Assembly (NCBI GenBank): GCA_905116865.2
Contig: CAJHNH020002090.1
Location: forward strand, 332,501 to 396,500
DNA from: Candidula unifasciata
Taxonomy: Eukaryota > Mollusca > Gastropoda > Stylommatophora > Geomitridae
DNA length: 64,000 bases
Reading direction: 5' to 3'
Shown: positions 10,993 to 22,079 of the stretch, piece by piece
How the letters are laid out: each line of letters begins with the position of its first letter
How positions within the stretch are numbered: the first letter of the stretch is position 1
Notes under the pieces: model-generated
Told to the model about the DNA's origin: nothing
What the model saw: only the letters and a program-made list of their open reading frames with translations
Database searches by the model: none
Translations under genes and position numbers: made by a program

Positions 10993-12082
10993 ATAAACAC
11001 GTAAGTTTTTTTAAAAATCAATATATATGTATTAGCAATTGGAGGAAAAAACAAATTTACAAAGAATAAAATTCTAGTAAGCTTACTTTAAAATATATTC
11101 TACAAGCCTGCTTACACAATATTAATTGTGCTCAAGCTCTCCTTGGCTTCAGGAGTGAAAAGAATAATTAAGCTCATCTGCAGTAATACACCATATAAGC
11201 ACTGCTATAAGCAATGCTAATAACATACATATAAATATATTACAAAAAAATTCCCTGAAACCAAATGCAACTTGTATAAATATGAAACTATACAAGATAT
11301 TAAAGGCATATACCAATAGTGAAAGATTGGAAACAGTTTTTTTTTTGTGAGTATTAAATTTAGAAAGACGTTAGCTGATACATTTGAGTAAAACAGAAAA
11401 AGTATGCTATAATTAATTTTTTATGTTTTTCAATAACAAAAGAATATTATACTAAACTTGGGTGTAAAAACTGGCTGCAAAAGAATACCCAAAACTGGAG
11501 AAAATATCTGGTTTATTAAGGTGATTACTAACTGCCAAAATATAGTCGTAAATTTTCAAACATGTACTATGTGTATGTGACTCATTTGTGCACACACACA
11601 CAGAAAATCCTATGTACACATTTACACACTTTTTGATTCACCTTTTCACTGAAAGTTATTAAACACCTTTCTCCAGATCTGTTAAACTTTCACAACTAGT
11701 TTTTAGCCCTGAATAAACGTATATCAGGTTTTGTTAAAAAAGTCACTGCACATACAATCATTTTCCTAGCTTATTTTGTAATTTCAGTTGGCCAAATTAG
11801 CAAATGGTATGCTTTACTGCCCATATAAATAGGGATAAACATTACAAACTGATGTATAATATTTTAAATTAGCTGCAGTAACTTTAAAAACAGTTGTGCT
11901 GTATATAATAATTAGCAAATACAATAAAACAAAAAGGAGTACACTGCATACAAATAAAGTAAGACTAGCAAATATGTTAGCAAGGGGAAAACTCCACCGC
12001 AAAATGTAAAAACTAAAAGCAGATTTTAGCACAGTAGGGCACCCTGAAAGTTCAGACCTTGACTGAGACCAAGAAGACTTAC
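10993..12082 (-). other. Presumed intron between flippase exons B and A
   Basis: With the sequence from 10377 this forms the 1.7-kb spacer between the two alternative exons. AT-rich, with short CA runs near 11590. No transposon recognised. Confidence 0.5.
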
Positions 12083-12181
12083 AAAATCATCAATAGCCTC
12101 CTTAATGGCAGATATGCTCAGCACAAAAACCAGAGGTATTATTGTAGCCACAGGTTCCAAGGAAGAGACAGCCGGAATCAA
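12083..12181 (-). CDS. P4-type ATPase (phospholipid flippase) exon, alternative version B
   Basis: The 33 codons begin LIPAVSSLEPVATIIPLV and end KEAIDDF. They cover the same helix 1-2 loop and helix 2 as exon A. The donor is a perfect GTAAGT (12082-12077). The acceptor is ttaaaatag before 12181 and has a poor pyrimidine tract, so inclusion may depend on regulation (inference). Phase 0 at both ends means exon C can splice to B or to A and stay in frame. Using both would duplicate a membrane helix, so mutually exclusive use is the likely mode. No stop codon or frameshift is present and the P, SSL, P, PL and DD positions of the family are kept, which argues against a dead exon. Confidence 0.82.
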
Positions 12182-12744
12182 CTATTTTAATGATATATCC
12201 ATAAATGACAAATTAGTGTTTGGCATTCTTGCACAAGCTAACACTGCCCATTGGTATAAAGGGTATTAACTCATTCAGTACAAAATAATACATCACATGT
12301 GTATACAACTCCCACAGTAGAACACTAGACCTCTTTACTCACATTTACCGCAACTTCTGGGCACTATGATGGAGTCTCTTAACAATGAAATACCTAAAAC
12401 CCATGAAGGAAATATTACTAACTAAAGCCAAATACTAACCAATCCAATCCAAAGGTGCTATGCTGATGATGATAATATGCATTCCCCAGTTTTGATGTTC
12501 CAGAACTAGTTTATGTACATCCGACTGGCTAATGGATTTGGAGAGCTATATAGCACAGTTTCTGTGTAAATTGAACTTCAGTACTAGGTTGAAATAAGTT
12601 TATACACCAATAAAAAATCCAACAGATGTTAGCCTTTTTTCCATAGTTCAAGTGATGTGACCCCTAAGTGTAAGATTTAAGAGTTAAAAACTCAGTCTTT
12701 GAGGGGATTCGTCAACCAACAACTATCAATTGCTCTTCAATTTG

Positions 12745-13165
12745 ATTTCTAAGAGCATGCATCTTTCCCATTGCAACATACGCCTGTGAGACCTGGACAC
12801 TTACTAAACAAGCTGAACAGCACAAAAAAGCCTTTGAATACAAATGTTAGGATGGGTTCTAAGAATATCATAGGTAAAGAAAAGAACAAATGCATCCATA
12901 CTTCAAAAACTGAATACTGAAGATGGTTGGCTATTAAAGACTATAAAACACAGAAAATTGAAATATTTTGGTCACTTGAAACATCACAAGAGTTTGAAAA
13001 GAACAATAATGGAGGGGTATGTGCATGGGAATAGAGGAAGAGGAAGGCCAAAGAGAAGATGGGTGCACGAGGTGGTGAAGTTTTGGGGAAGGTTGTAATG
13101 GGAGCAAGGTTCTGCAAAGAAGATGTTACTGACTGACTGGCAATGCATTTATTCCCTCCATATAA
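12745..13165 (+). pseudogene. LINE C-terminal fragment
   Basis: The plus frames read CETWTLTKQAE, then, after shifts, TENSKYFGHLKHHKSLKRTI and GNRGRGRPKRRWV. The order (xxxETWT, YFGHLxR, GRGRPxxRW) is the usual end of RTE/related LINE ORF2 after the reverse transcriptase. At least three breaks interrupt about 130 codons. It lies in the intron between flippase exons C and B. Only the 3' part is present, as expected of LINE insertions by target-primed reverse transcription. Confidence 0.7.
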
Positions 13166-13995
13166 AACATTTTTAAAAGTTTATCGCTAGCATTAGTTTA
13201 GCAATATTTGATGACTTCCTGAAATGTGAAATGCCTAGATAACATGCTTAAGAGGCCAACAATAATCTGCTATCATGTGGGCATCCCAAAGTCTTCCATT
13301 GTTTTTATTTTATTTTTTAATTTTATATTTTGGGGAAATCTTTCATCTTGCTCTTCACTAAAGTCGTCAACAGTCTCAGGAAAGAAATATAAATGCTTAT
13401 AAATGTAGTGCAATTTTACACTTATGTTGCATCAAAGTTTACAAAAAAGTGACAACATGTTTCCAACTAACTGAAAATAATTTGCTCTTATGTTACAAAG
13501 AAAGTTATGCACAACAAAAACAAATGATGACCATGATGTGGACTCAAGCTTAGCAGAAGTGATGCTGTTTTTGTACATGTGCCCTCAACTTTTATCTCAA
13601 TGTTTGAACATTCTCAGGACTTTTCCAAACTCCTATATCATTCCGTACCTCTGCCAACTAAACATGGCTTGCAAGGTCATTTAAGGGGAAAAAGAGGAAG
13701 AACTGGTCTAGAAGAAACATTGATCTCTCAAACTGGAAGAAATGGTCTAGGAGAATCCTAGCACTTCAACCCAGGCAGTGATTCGTGATTCACACTGATG
13801 GCAATTCCCCTCCCCCTTTTCTTCCCCAGTCTGATCCATAAAGCTACCACTTTAGTCATAATTAATTGTATTCTTCGTGTGAGAAATACTTTGTTTTTGT
13901 TTTTTACACACATATATACATAAGTAATTAAAACTTTGGTAATGCACTGCCAAACTGCTAAAAGCTTAAACTTAAAATTTTATATTTGAAAAAAA
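13166..13995. other. Non-coding stretch (presumed intron)
   Basis: Nothing recognisable. Confidence 0.3.
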
Positions 13996-14002
13996 AAAAA
14001 AG

Positions 14003-14068
14003 TCATGTAGTGGTTGAACTCAGGACCTTTCGATTGTAAGGCAGACATGATACCAACTCAACTAGAAA
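14003..14068 (-). tRNA. tRNA-Val(UAC)-like sequence, probably a pseudogene or SINE head
   Basis: On the minus strand AGTTGAGTTGGTATCATG resembles the D arm and A box of animal tRNA-Val, and CGAAAGGTCC follows a loop CTTACAA holding the anticodon TAC, as in tRNA-Val. A run of 13 T (complement of 13989-14001) follows directly, like a Pol III terminator. The T arm (ctgagttcaaccac) does not pair well and the acceptor stem is poor, so a working tRNA is unlikely. Confidence 0.4.
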
Positions 14069-14099
14069 TTCATTTGAAAATAGGAACTGAAAATAGGAC

Positions 14100-14300
14100 C
14101 AGTATTGTAGTACAGTCGGTGTTCGAAACCAAGCAGTTCCCAGGGTTCACCCAGCCTCTAGAAAATGGGTACCATTGACACTCTGGGGTGAATGAAGGAA
14201 CGTCGCTGTAGCTACGGAGTTACGTGCGGACGACGACACAGGCGGACAGTTTCTTATCAGCTGTCCGTACTGGTGGCAGAGCACTTATGGTTTATAACCG
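14100..14300. repeat. Possible SINE body
   Basis: A GC-richer block with cccagggttcacccagcct and aaatgggtacc, unlike the AT-rich surroundings and next to the tRNA-like sequence. No second copy is seen in the window, so the assignment is weak. Confidence 0.25.
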
Positions 14301-15658
14301 TATGCAATGATGCTGGTTCACATCTTCCGACCTTACCTTTTACACTTTGATAGACACATTCATGTCTGTTGTATAATTTTAATCATCATGTCAGTATGTG
14401 ACAATACCTTTTTCATCATCATTTGGAATCCAATTCAATACAGCCGATGTAGATGACTGGGTCAGATGGTCAGTCTTGCTGATGCCCAGTAGTACACATG
14501 TCCGCTGGCGTACCGTGAAGATAACCCAACTCATTACTCACCCATTTCAAAGTGATCCTGACTATTACTCCTTGAAAGAGACTCCACTAATTCTTCATCA
14601 ACTTTAATTAACCAATTTTCTTGCTATTTTGTATTTTTTTTTTTTAAGTAGACTAACGCAAAATCAGAAATATATTTCAGGGAACAAAATACACTTTTCA
14701 CCGACTACACTTCTACAGTTAACAAAACTACAGGATAATGTGGAATGCATCTAAATACACCTAACCGCATGTGATAAGGGTTTTATTTGTGTGTGAATTT
14801 GATCAGATTTAGGTAATGTTCATTACCATTTCACCCCCGAGAATTATGCTTCTTAACAATCTGTAAGAAAAGTCGAAGACATATTAATACATTCCTAGCA
14901 GTGAGGCACAGAAAACGGAAGACGTATTAATACATCTTTAGCAGTCTACGGGGCGGATTTATATATATGTCCATAGCAGTGAAAGGGTTAAAAGACAGAG
15001 CATCATTGATCTTTGATTTATGTTAATTTTTTTTTTTTTAAAGTTCAACAGATAATCATGTTAGATGCCACTCTCCATCCAGCATGCAGTTCAACAAATA
15101 TGCAAAATATCAAAATGAAGCCTGCATTGAGATGCAGGTAATGTGAGGATAAATAATAGAGAGTGAAATTATCATTATGAAGATATTGACACTATGCAGT
15201 TAAATTTAGGATGCATATAAAATTCTTAGGACCGTAAGACTTAAATAAGTCTTCTGAAGTCTATGGCATTATCTTTTCTTCTGATTTTTTTTTTTTAATA
15301 TTCTTATTTATTCACTTTGACTCTGCAGTCTTTTTTTTTCTTTCTGTTTTTGATTACTGCTAGCTTTAACTTATAAGAATTTTTTTAATGAACATTTTAT
15401 TCTTGTCAAATACAACTGAGCTAACTGTGTTTAAATAAACTTAAATGTTTTTGTTGCTCAAACAAAGAATTTTTACCACTTTTTTTAAATTATATATCAT
15501 TTTATATCATATTTTTACAAATTCCTTTACAAATTGTTACACAAAATTAAACAGCATCAACACTGACCGCAGTTTGTAAAGAAGTCTGAAATTTATCAGT
15601 CTCATTTTCAAAATAGTAACTGAACAAAACAAACGTTAACAATGAAAACAATTCAAAC
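14301..15658. other. Presumed intron between flippase exons C and B
   Basis: AT-rich with poly-T tracts. A small inverted repeat (aagacttaaataagtctt) lies at about 15236-15253. No gene recognised. Confidence 0.4.
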
Positions 15659-15772
15659 CTGTAGAACAAGAAGGCCCAAGAAGTAAGCATTGGCCAGTCT
15701 TTGAAACTGTTCAAAGAGGTTCTTGGGCAGGAAGGTAAAAATGTTGTACTTGGAAGTTGAGATATAATTGTT
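15659..15772 (-). CDS. P4-type ATPase (phospholipid flippase) exon C, transmembrane helix 1
   Basis: The 38 codons begin [18 protein letters not shown] and continue [20 protein letters not shown], the P4-ATPase signature N-x-(I/V)-x-T-x-K-Y-N-x-x-T-F-x-P-x-x-L-(F/Y)-E-Q-F-x-x-x-A-N, followed by helix 1. NLFEQF and LLVLQ fit the ATP8B/ATP10 side better than ATP8A. The acceptor is gattacag after a (gt)n tract; the donor GTTTGA (15658-15653) is weak. Phase 0 at both ends. The final Gln occupies the position of the first residue of the luminal 'QQ' pair that in yeast Drs2 contributes to phosphatidylserine choice; the second residue comes from exon A (Met) or B (Leu). Upstream coding exons were not confidently found. 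Confidence 0.88.
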
Positions 15773-15897
15773 CTGTAATCACACACACAATGAGTTTTTA
15801 CTAAAGTAAATGGAACAAACATTTACTTGTATTTAACCAACACAGCGTATGTATTGACAGAATATCTTTATGCAAAGCATATCATAGAGTAATCATC

Positions 15898-16380
15898 ATC
15901 ATCAGGTGCCTTGCCGACTGGCGTGGGTGATCATGTGTCTCCATAATGTGCGATCTCCTGCAGCATGTATCAGTTCGTGTGCTGACACACTTCCATGCCA
16001 TGCAATAAGACTGTCAAGAATTTTCTCTCGTTGTCTTTCTCTATCCCTCCTTCCACAGATCCTTCCAGTGGTCACAACATGTTCCATTTTCCCTCTTCTC
16101 ATAACCTGGCCAAAAAATGATGACTGTCTCCTTCTCATGTCAGTGATAAGTTGTCTTTGGGCTCCCACCTCTTTCAAATCTTTTTAACTGTCCAAGGTAT
16201 TTTAAGCATTCTTCTGTAAAACCACATCTCTGAGGCCTCAAGAAATTGTTTGGCCTGCCTATCGATTGTCCAGGACTCACAGCCATATGTTAAAACTGGA
16301 TGTATGTAGCAAGCAAGAATTCTTTATCTAACCCTCAATGACAGAGATAAGATGTTCTTCATTTTATAAAAATAAAACCA
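15898..16380 (-). mobile_element. LINE 3' end, 'RQGT' family, copy b
   Basis: The minus frame (16177-15902) reads RRRQSSFFGQVMRRGKMEH, then CGRRDRERQREKILDSLIAW and LIHAAGDRTLWRHMITHASR, ending QGT and a stop. This is the post-RT C-terminal domain of the LINE family also present at 9187-10060 and 45060-46440. A (gat)n tail follows at 15893-15904. The part right of 16180 is frameshifted and the element stops near 16380, so it is heavily 5'-truncated. It sits about 125 bp from flippase exon C. Confidence 0.75.
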
Positions 16381-17021
16381 AGGCAATCCTTTTTGAGATG
16401 AAACCTGTAAACTTCATAGAGAAATCAAAGTCAATAGATGTTGGACTTAAAACAAGTGACAACGGGCAATCTTGTTGAACTACAGAGATCAAAATCTGGA
16501 TGGCGCCAGCATTTTTATGATTCCATCATCTGTTTATTTATAAAATGTTTTTGTGCAGAACATAAAGCAAAAGTATAGATCTGTTATTGTCTCAGCTGTT
16601 CTCTCTATTAATAATTAGTGTTCAAAATTGGTTTAATGCATTATTTGTCAGTTTGCCTTCCAACAATTTATAATTTTTTTTACTAGTTTTATTCTTTAAG
16701 TTTCTTGACTTTCTTTGCATTATAATAAGTTTGATGATGTGGTTTATTAGGTTAGCAGTATGATATTATTCATAATCAGTTGCTCTTAGTCTTCTGAGTA
16801 TAAACAATAAATAAATATCAGCTTTACATAGGACACACATATATAGTCAATATGCCTGTTTATTTGATCATTTCATTTCTCAATTCTCAGTGTTTCCGAC
16901 TCTGCCATGTGCCTGGAATTGTTCCTTTCTTCATTTGTTTAATACATGATCAGTGACATTTTTAGCTGGCACTGGTGGGCCTTCTATTTACTTTATACTG
17001 TCAATCTGAAGGGATTGCATG
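16381..17021. other. Non-coding stretch
   Basis: Nothing recognisable. Confidence 0.3.
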
Positions 17022-17118
17022 CAGCCTAGGTCGCACGACTGTATGTAGCATATATTACATGATGCATGTAGTCATGCGACCTAGGCTGAAGCTGTTGGGG
17101 GGTGGGGGGTGGTTAGGG
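17022..17118. repeat. 19-bp inverted repeat (hairpin) followed by G-rich tract
   Basis: The arms cagcctaggtcgcacgact (17022-17040) and agtcatgcgacctaggctg (17070-17088) pair over 19 bp with one mismatch, around a 29-base loop. A GGGGGGTGGGGGGTGG tract starts at 17097 and is followed by TTAGGG. It could be a foldback/MITE end or an accidental palindrome. Confidence 0.7.
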
Positions 17119-17199
17119 CCAGTTCAACATCTTTTGTCGGCTGTTTAAAGTGTTCATTTACTGGAATATAGGAAATGCAATATCACTGCTAGCGCCGGT

Positions 17200-17345
17200 C
17201 ACACCTTCCTTTCCCCTTCAGTCTGTCAAATGATCTTACACCTGGTCCGAGGTCGTCTAAAAACATCTCATTCTGAAATCTTAGCCCTGGCCTACAGTTC
17301 AAGAAAAATAATCCCAGTAACCTGCCCCTAAGGTTCTGGCCAGAA
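17200..17345 (-). repeat. Inverted fragment related to the LTR-like repeat
   Basis: The reverse complement has ttaggggcaggttac and cttgaactgtaggccag, matching 18790-18860 and 22545-22640. Similarity is partial. Confidence 0.4.
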
Positions 17346-17469
17346 AATAATTAATATCCAGTAACATAGTACCACAAAATGAACGGAGGCAAATAAATCT
17401 GTTATGCCCCAGCTAAAGATGGACGAGGTAGTGTTACAGTAAGATGAAGACAAAGGCGACACTATCCTG

Positions 17470-18484
17470 CACAGATTTCTCTTGCAGACGGAAAAGACAG
17501 ATAGGGAAGAGAGGGAGCAGATGAAACAGAGATTACACAATATCCACATGGCTGAAATGGGTGAAGATGATGATACAGTATACATCACAACTGATTGCAT
17601 CAAAGCAACACTGAAGACCTGTCTAGACACAGCTCCAGGGCCTGATGGCATTAGATACAGAGACTTCAAAAGCCTTGATGAGAAAGATATGGATGAATTA
17701 TCCATGATATTGAACAACACCATGAAAACTTGCATCATCCCTGATGACTGGCTCCATAGCTACCTCAGACCCATTCCTAAGCCAAGGAAAGACCACACGA
17801 TAATAAATGGCTACAGAATCATCACACTCCAGAACACTATAGGAAAACTCATTGAAAAAATTGTGTCTAGAACGTTGACCCAAACTTTGGAATCAGGTGG
17901 TCTATTCCCTGCTACACTAGGTGGTTACTGACCATGAAGGAATATTTGGTGCACTGCTGAAGTTTTTACCTATGAAACATATGAAGGTTTCCAGCAGGGA
18001 ATATAAATGGCTGTAGCCGCTATTAACTTAGAAGATGTGTACAACAGCGTCCCATACACCACGCTCATCAGACTTCTGTTGGATATGCAGATAGAAACAA
18101 AATTGGTCAACTGGATAGCAGCAGCACTATTCGAAAGAACAGTCTCGCTTTGATGTGGTGAATGGGCATTCAAACCTCAACGCGTCCTAATGGGTCTCCC
18201 CCAGGGATCACCATTGTTGCCTGTGCTCTTCAATGTGTACACAGCAGGAGTCACGAGTGCACAAAGCATAGGCCTAGGCAGAACAATGTCGTATGCAGAT
18301 GATATCCTTGTGTACCGTCGATGTAAAAATAGGCACAAAATTACAACCACAATACAACATGAACTAGACAAACTGAGTGGTGCCAGGAATCAAGAGCTCA
18401 AGTGAACCCATCCAAAGCCTCCTTAACATGGTTCTCTCTGAATACCGACATCGTCAGTATACCAGCACTAATCACAAGAAGCAT
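17470..18484 (+). pseudogene. LINE reverse transcriptase, Jockey/I-type, broken
   Basis: The first frame (17482-17931) holds APGPDGIRYRDFKSLDEKDM and LRPIPKPRKDHTIINGYRII, reverse-transcriptase blocks 1-2. After a stop near 17930, other frames hold the NLEDVYNSV-like stretch at about 18020. The frame 18190-18405 holds MGLPQGSPLLPVLFNVYTAG, then SYADDILVY (YADD catalytic pair). LPQGSPLSPxLFNVY is the signature of RNase-H-bearing LINEs rather than RTE. At least three frameshifts or stops occur in about 300 codons. No endonuclease precedes it. An LTR-like repeat begins 12 bp after the fragment ends. A related scrap is at 3750-3910. Confidence 0.8.
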
Positions 18485-18495
18485 GTATGGTGTGG

Positions 18496-20235
18496 TGTGA
18501 CGAAACGACCTTAGTGATTTCAGAAGTTAGTACAGGTAATAATTTCTTCTGTTTATAAGAGACAGGGAATTATATTTACTATGCCTTAAACAGAATATTA
18601 TTAAAACCACATGGACTTAATTGTTACCAGTCCTTAGCCCAGACAAAACAACCAAGCTTTGGTTAATATTACATAACATTACCTAATATAGCCCGCTGGT
18701 CTACCTGGGAAAGTTCAGACATAGTGGCTGTAGGGTTTGATTGTAGAACTGAAGTGTCATATAATTATCTTCTGACCAGAGAACATTAGGGGCAGGTAAT
18801 TGCTCATAAACTAATTATTCCCCCTGAGATAATCTTCCTTGAACTGCAGACCAGACCCTAGTATCATAAATGTTACACTGTCGGCCCTTTCAATAGATAA
18901 GATAAGGGGGAATTAACTTGGTCAAGTAGGAAACACAATGGCTTTCCTGACCGTCTTTTCACACCTGTCAGTGACACGGTCCGGGACTAGATGTTTACCA
19001 CTTAAGAATGTTTGATCAGAGGGGTGTCAGTAAGAATTGACTGACAGGCACGTTGATAGCTAATTTTATCTGCAAGGTACTTCAGGGGTGTGGCTTAAAT
19101 TACCTCCTGTAGGGTAGGTTAGACACTAGAAAGAGGAGGAGTTAACTTTGCTAGTATACTACTAGCATTTTAGATTTACCTCATAGTGCTGCCAGTAAGC
19201 CACAAACTCAGATCAACGATAAAAAGTAATTCCAACTGGTTGAGTCCTGATTGGCAATTGCTGAAACGTTCCCAGGTATGATTGTATATTATTTTTAATC
19301 TTTTATTCATAGGTTAGGAGCTAGCTTAGTCTATTCTTCCTTTCCTTATTTTTCTACACATTCTGCTTGAAATAGTTCTTTGTGAGTATTCGGTTATCTG
19401 AGTTAGGGAACTGCTAAACCATTCCTATTTCTTGTATGTTTGTATTACATGTTTTCATGTGTATAAAATAAGATGTGAACAATGAAATTTGCTACAATGA
19501 AATATAATTATATTGTTTCAATTATCAACCCAAAACGTGCTTGGACTGTGGGAAAATCATGCCTACATGTGCAGCCACGTGGTTGCATTTTGATAGCTCT
19601 CCATGTGCTCACTGGAAAGACAATATTCCAGACAACATGCACATATAAAATGGTCTGAGTTTTCAGCACATAGCCTGCTCCACGTGTTCATGTAAAAACA
19701 ATGTCTAAAACAGACTAGACTGGGGAAAATGTGAACATGAGGAGGAGAGATTAAATATGTTTTTATCAGAAAATGCATGCTTGGTGTAGGTCTAGATACT
19801 AAACATTTGTGCTTGTTTTCGTTATCACAGATCCCATCAGGGGTAAAGACCGATTAGCACATATCAGAAGGAGAGAGTCCAGTATACAACTGGTTTGAAG
19901 CAGTGAGGACGACAGGCTAGGAATAGATAATCATGCAGAGATCTGTCTCAGGTTTACAAGTTATATCACGTTTATTGTTCACAAGAACACTGTAACATCA
20001 TCCTCACTCTACTATCATATGCACATACTAAGCTCATTGACTGACTCATTACCATCACTTTTATGATTGCAAGATCAATACCATTTGTTTTTCATTCGAT
20101 TGATTCAATAAAATCATGTTCACGTTTTGTCAACGGATAGTTTGTTAACTATGATTCATAGTTCCAAGCGGCTGTGTTTGTAATTTCTGTAATTTAACAT
20201 TTTAGCTCTAAAGGAGTAAACAACATATTATCACA
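18496..20235 (+). repeat. LTR-like repeat, copy 1, with an intron-like segment
   Basis: It starts TGTGACGAAACGACC and ends CACA, followed after one base by TTGGTGGGGGC, which could be a primer-binding site. The homologous copy at 30152-31413 starts TGTAACGAAACGACC and is also followed by TTGGTGGGG. Exon-like part 1 (18496-19275) is very similar to 30152-30957, at a guess by eye near 90%. Part 2 (19831-20235) is more weakly related to 30958-31413 and 39825-40215; it includes ttcaataaaatc, a possible polyadenylation signal. Between them, 19276-19830 starts GTATGA and ends TTATCACAG and is absent from 30152-31413. LTR identity is an inference from the ends; no coding region of the element is seen. 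Confidence 0.6.
19276..19830 (+). other. Intron-like 555-bp segment inside the LTR-like repeat
   Basis: It is flanked by cccag|GTATGA and TTATCACAG|atccc, i.e. GT...AG with a pyrimidine-rich stretch before the acceptor. The copy at 30152-31413 reads ttcccag|ctcccgtcagg across the same point, exactly lacking the segment. A partial copy (22918-23220) retains the left part, with the donor mutated to GC. No target duplication is seen at the borders, which speaks against a simple insertion. Confidence 0.6.
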
Positions 20236-20790
20236 GTTGGTGGGGGCATTCATTAATAATTAATATTAGGACAGGAGAAAGTCGGAGAGTTAACTGTGTG
20301 TCTTGATATTCTCCTCTTGAATTACTGATCCCAGACAAAGTCCTGGATGACCAAGAAAACAGCAAAAGTGGTTCGTAGAATAAAATTAAAATAGCTGTAC
20401 TTGTATCCACAGGAGTAGGAAAGGGGCAGTTAGACATCAAGACTAATTTAAACAGAGAACATCAAGACACACACCCTCCGACTTCCTCCTGTCCTGGTAT
20501 TAATTTATAATGAATGCACTCATCAAGTGATTTACATATAAGTGAGTTGAGGTAAATTAGTGTGCACAAAAACACTTGGAACTTAAGTACACATTTACCC
20601 AACTAATATTTCATTATAACTAGAAAAAAGATTTTACTGAATTCATCTAAACAAACAAAAATGGATGGTATTGATCTTGCAATCATAAAAGATAAAGCAC
20701 AGTGATGGTAATAATGAGTTAATTTGGTGAGTTCAATACATGCATATGACAGTACAGTGAGGATGGTGTCGCAATAATGATATTGCTTTT
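19985..20790. repeat. Large imperfect inverted repeat (foldback) at LTR end and leader
   Basis: The stretch 20243-20311 (cattcattaataattaat...aggacaggag...gtcggag...gtgtgtcttgat) is repeated in reverse complement at 20462-20515. Further out, 19985-20180 is repeated inverted at 20600-20780 (shared atgattgcaagatcaatacc). The arms are roughly 325 bp and the spacer about 150 bp. So an LTR end plus leader faces a second, inverted, more decayed LTR end plus leader. Confidence 0.7.
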
Positions 20791-20794
20791 GAAT

Positions 20795-22079
20795 TACCAC
20801 ATAACTTTAAAGAGGAAGGTGTGGGGTGGGGAAGGGGGGGGGGGATACATATGTTCTAAGCAAATAGAGTTGTGGGGGTCCAAAGAGTCTAATCCTGTTT
20901 TAAAAGCATAATAATAATATCAATGTGTGACTGGTAAATAAATTTAATAATATATGGGAAATTATATGAAATGCATAAACAAATACTTTCAAAGAGAATT
21001 TCTCTACAAAGTTAAGGGGACTGCTTAGCTTCCTTACAAAGTTATTGGGAAGTGGGGAGGGGAAAAGGGCAAGGGCCTGAGTTCCCGGGTACTATTACCT
21101 ATCTACTGGATAGAGTGAAATTAATGAATTGACAAGACCTTGGTAAAAATGGCACCGCTTGATAATGATGACGATGACTCAGTCAATTTGATTTCCTGCC
21201 TTCCTGTCAAAGTTTTTCCATGTATACAGTCATCTTTTATTTTATTTAGACTAAGTATTTCCCAATCAAGGTATAACTTATTTTTGTTTACTCTATTAGT
21301 TTTTAATTCAGTTTTACTGCATATACCTAAATCATAGTCACCAAAATCTTCAACTGTCATTTACAGTCATCATGAAAACATATTTGTATGTTGGTTGTCC
21401 TCTTGATATTCATACTTCCCTTAATCTGATCTTCCAACAGTAAATAGCTTTTATTTCAAACAGTTTTTGCTTGAGCTATTCTGTTCTCAATCACTGTCAT
21501 ACATCTTCAAAGTGATGTTGTGACTGACCAAAACATCTGAACTGACTTATTTAAGACTTTATCTTTCTTGTGTTATATTAAATGTATACATATATATTTA
21601 CAGACAAACATACATGTGTTCACATGCATATGCACAAAACCATTTTTCCATTATAAATCATTTGCTATTCCTATCTCAATATAGTTGCTGTATGTCTCAT
21701 TTGATATACAGGAATGTATTTTCTCCCAATAACTTATTAGTGTACTTTACTTATAATCAACAAGAGTTATATAGCGAGCCTGAACTATGTCACTCTCATA
21801 CTTACTGCATACTGAAATTGTGCATTGAAAACTGGATCATTTACTCTGATGATACGTTCAATTTCTGTGGATTTAAAAAAATTAAAAAAAATAGTGAGGG
21901 CGACTTTAGTGTTTACAAAGTTTCAGAAGGTTATAAAAACAAGCAGTAAAAATTTTTACAAAACTGTAAAAGAATGTTAAACTGTTAGATTCTGGAAAAC
22001 AAGACCTAAACAAATTGAGAGAAATAATGTTGCTATAGTTGTTGAAATTTCATTAAAAAAAATCAAGATATTCTCTTAA
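20795..22079. other. Non-coding stretch
   Basis: A minus frame of 79 residues at 21121-21360 (MTVEDFGDYDLGICSKTELK...) is not recognised. A G10 tract lies at about 20835. A plus frame at 21614-21949 has no known features. Confidence 0.3.

Noticed and set aside
10830..11054. Minus open frame rich in His/Thr/Ile/Tyr
   Set aside because: It is the translated TG/TA microsatellite.
14003..14068. A functional tRNA-Val gene
   Set aside because: T arm and acceptor stem do not pair.
18105..18371. Minus frames at 18177-18371 as a gene
   Set aside because: Opposite strand of the LINE reverse transcriptase.
21614..21949. Plus frame of 111 codons as a gene
   Set aside because: No domain, no splice or promoter support, AT-rich composition like its surroundings.
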